A stretch of 64,000 nt of DNA, taken from assembly GCF_000002425.4 (NCBI RefSeq), contig NC_037264.1, positions 16,241,391 through 16,305,390 on the forward strand, given 5' to 3'. A program made the position numbers and the translations under genes. Position 1 is the stretch's first letter, and the number at the start of each line of letters is the position of its first letter. A model generated the notes under the pieces. It was not told the DNA's origin, did no database searches, and was given only the letters and a program-made list of their open reading frames with translations. This stretch comes from Physcomitrium patens (Eukaryota > Streptophyta > Bryopsida > Funariales > Funariaceae). Shown here piece by piece: positions 62,251-64,000 of this stretch.

Positions 62251-64000
62251 GGGAAAAAACCCTTGTGTCTCTCCCTACGTTTGTGGGTTTTTCACCTTTC
62301 AATCATGTGGCCCAATGCTTCCCGTGCCTTTGTAGGCAGGGTGTCTTTTCGAATTTTTGTTGCAAGCAGGTAGCTTTAGTAAGCCAGGTTATGCATAGTC
62401 GTTAGTCACAGCGCACTATATGGGGACTTTATAATTAGATTGCTGCAAGTCTACACTTTTTGTTGGGTTTTATGAGGCAGAGGTTTAAGGAGCAATTGCT
62501 GTCTCATTTTCAACTCTGGAAGATTAGATTAAGCTCTTCCTGCGAGCCGCTGAGCGCCAGGAAGGTTCGATGGTCAATGAGATTGTCTTTGATGTTAGCG
62601 CAATTCAATATTCTTAGCAAACAATTTGCAACCCACTGAGCCACAAATGTTCCTTCCACTGACTCTCAATCTCGACACGTTATTTCCTCTCATTTCATGA
62701 TTCAATCTATATGGATTATTCCACCTCATGTTTCATTTTGAGAACCCATCATGGAGAATATCTGGTGTGAGTCTGTGTGAGCGCCATACATATGTTGATG
62801 AGGCGAAAGGCAGACAATGATGATGTCTCCCCATGTGAAACAAGGAGAAGCCTAGTTTAAACTAAGAATTGTGTCCCAAGGTACATCGGCCACAGTATGT
62901 GACCATTCCTAGTCTTCAAAGGTACAACTTCAAGAATGGATCACGCTCACAGGACGCTTGGTGCAGATTTTGAGGCTGCTTAAGCTACATGCAAATTGTG
63001 TTAAAACTTCAATACATCATGTTAAACAATTGCTGGCCTTGTGGCGCGTCTCTGCGGTTCTTTCGAGTGCGCCTGCAGAACATTTATAGACCCAAGGGAA
63101 ATTAGCTTAGTGTATCGATAGTGCTGCTCACCTAGATCTTTGGAGAAGGAATGGGTGTTGCAGGGAAGACTGCATCGTATTTCAAGTTGGAGGCTATGAC
63201 TTGGGACACGTGGGGTATCTCTTGCCTTCTTCATTCACAAAAAATGAGACCTCAATCGTTGCAGCACAGTCATTCTCATCAACCTGGTCCTCGGATACAG
63301 ACTCCGAAGGTGAATGATGACGAATGCTACTGTTGATAATTCCGACTCGTCGAAGTAAACTAACAGTGGATGGTTATCTGACCCCAAGAGTTGAGTTGCT
63401 TGAACAGATGTATTACATTGGCCCGTAGACATCTCAGGAAAGGTGTATTGGATATTTACTGACCCACGTCGGTGCGTATGATGCGATGATTATGTCTTTA
63501 TGTTCTAACTGTCGACAATCCACAAGTTGGTTCAAATAATGGAGAGTTATCTGCTGTGGCAGGCAATGTTGAACGCGACAAATGCACTCCAGGCTACGAA
63601 TTTAACTCCGACAATATGGAACCCTCAGATTCGACCATGATTGATTAACTGGTTTCTTCGTGGACAGGGCACCCAATTCTTGTGCACCACAATCATGACA
63701 TATGTTCATTCTTCTGGAATTTACCAATTGGCTTTCAAAGGAGAAAGGTCCGGCTTCCGATTCAGTGAAACAACTAGAAAGGAGAATTTGTATCATCACG
63801 TGGGAGGTTTCCCCTTCGATCGTAACCTAACAGCGACATCCTCAACCTGGGACAAACTCCACCTTAGTGTGTGACGGAAACATGTAAGTGGGACAAACAA
63901 TGGGAAGGATCCAATATGATTACTCTCCAAGCGGACGAGTCCAGTGAGCTACAACCCTGCTGCAGCCGAATCAATGAATTCATGCGCTTCAAAATTCGAT
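62251..64000. other. 3' flank of CHLM and unassigned DNA
   Basis: Mixed composition with only short open frames (for example 63641-63874 plus, 63602-63799 minus). The first few hundred bases are probably the CHLM 3' UTR. Nothing else was recognised. Confidence 0.4.

Overview
The window reads as nuclear DNA of a land plant with swimming sperm, most likely a moss. A plant actin carries introns at exactly the plant positions (after codons 20, 151/152 and 356). There is a plastid chlorophyll-synthesis methyltransferase (CHLM), a phi-class glutathione S-transferase fragment, and a 20-exon gene for ZMYND10, which is needed to build motile cilia and flagella. The LRR genes are of a kinase-plus-LRR type known from mosses. 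The species cannot be fixed from the sequence alone. Compact, GC-richer gene islands sit in very AT-rich DNA full of TA, GA and A/T homopolymer runs.

Region 1 (1-22 kb) is a graveyard of resistance-like genes around one intact gene. A fragment (1-446) and two longer dead kinase-LRR genes (about 1307-5330 and 16229-19950) are paralogues. The fragment is identical over 442 bases to part of the copy 16.4 kb away, including that copy's disabling changes. Between them lie a very decayed NBS-LRR relic (about 7600-9900) and a complete actin gene (11842-13387) with its own leader and leader intron. A GC-rich, T/G-biased block of unknown nature (14.3-15.34 kb) adjoins the second copy.

Region 2 (20-31 kb) is AT-rich. 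It holds a diverged tandem duplication (about 20.06-21.79 kb) and a decayed Ty3/gypsy retrotransposon (about 22.37-24.5 kb).

Region 3 (31-46 kb) has a complete six-exon TraB-family gene (minus strand, 31739-33739), a phi-class GST truncated in its third exon (minus strand, 35324-35971), a possible fold-back element flanked by a 12-base direct repeat (36783-37788) and a long AT-rich stretch with microsatellites.

Region 4 (46-58 kb) is gene-dense. It has one or two unrecognised coding regions, one ankyrin-like (46708-47985) and one probably beta-rich (48075-49154), the latter with a possible frame break at a GA run. ZMYND10 (minus strand, 50200-55631) and a TMEM19/PGR-type membrane protein (plus strand, 56085-57595) follow head to head, 453 bases apart. 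ZMYND10 has one apparent extra base in its sixteenth exon that would remove the MYND zinc finger unless splicing differs. Region 5 (58-64 kb) is AT-rich DNA followed by an intronless CHLM gene (61174-62250).

Exon borders were read by eye from GT/AG sites, reading-frame continuity and recalled family conservation; no alignment program was run.
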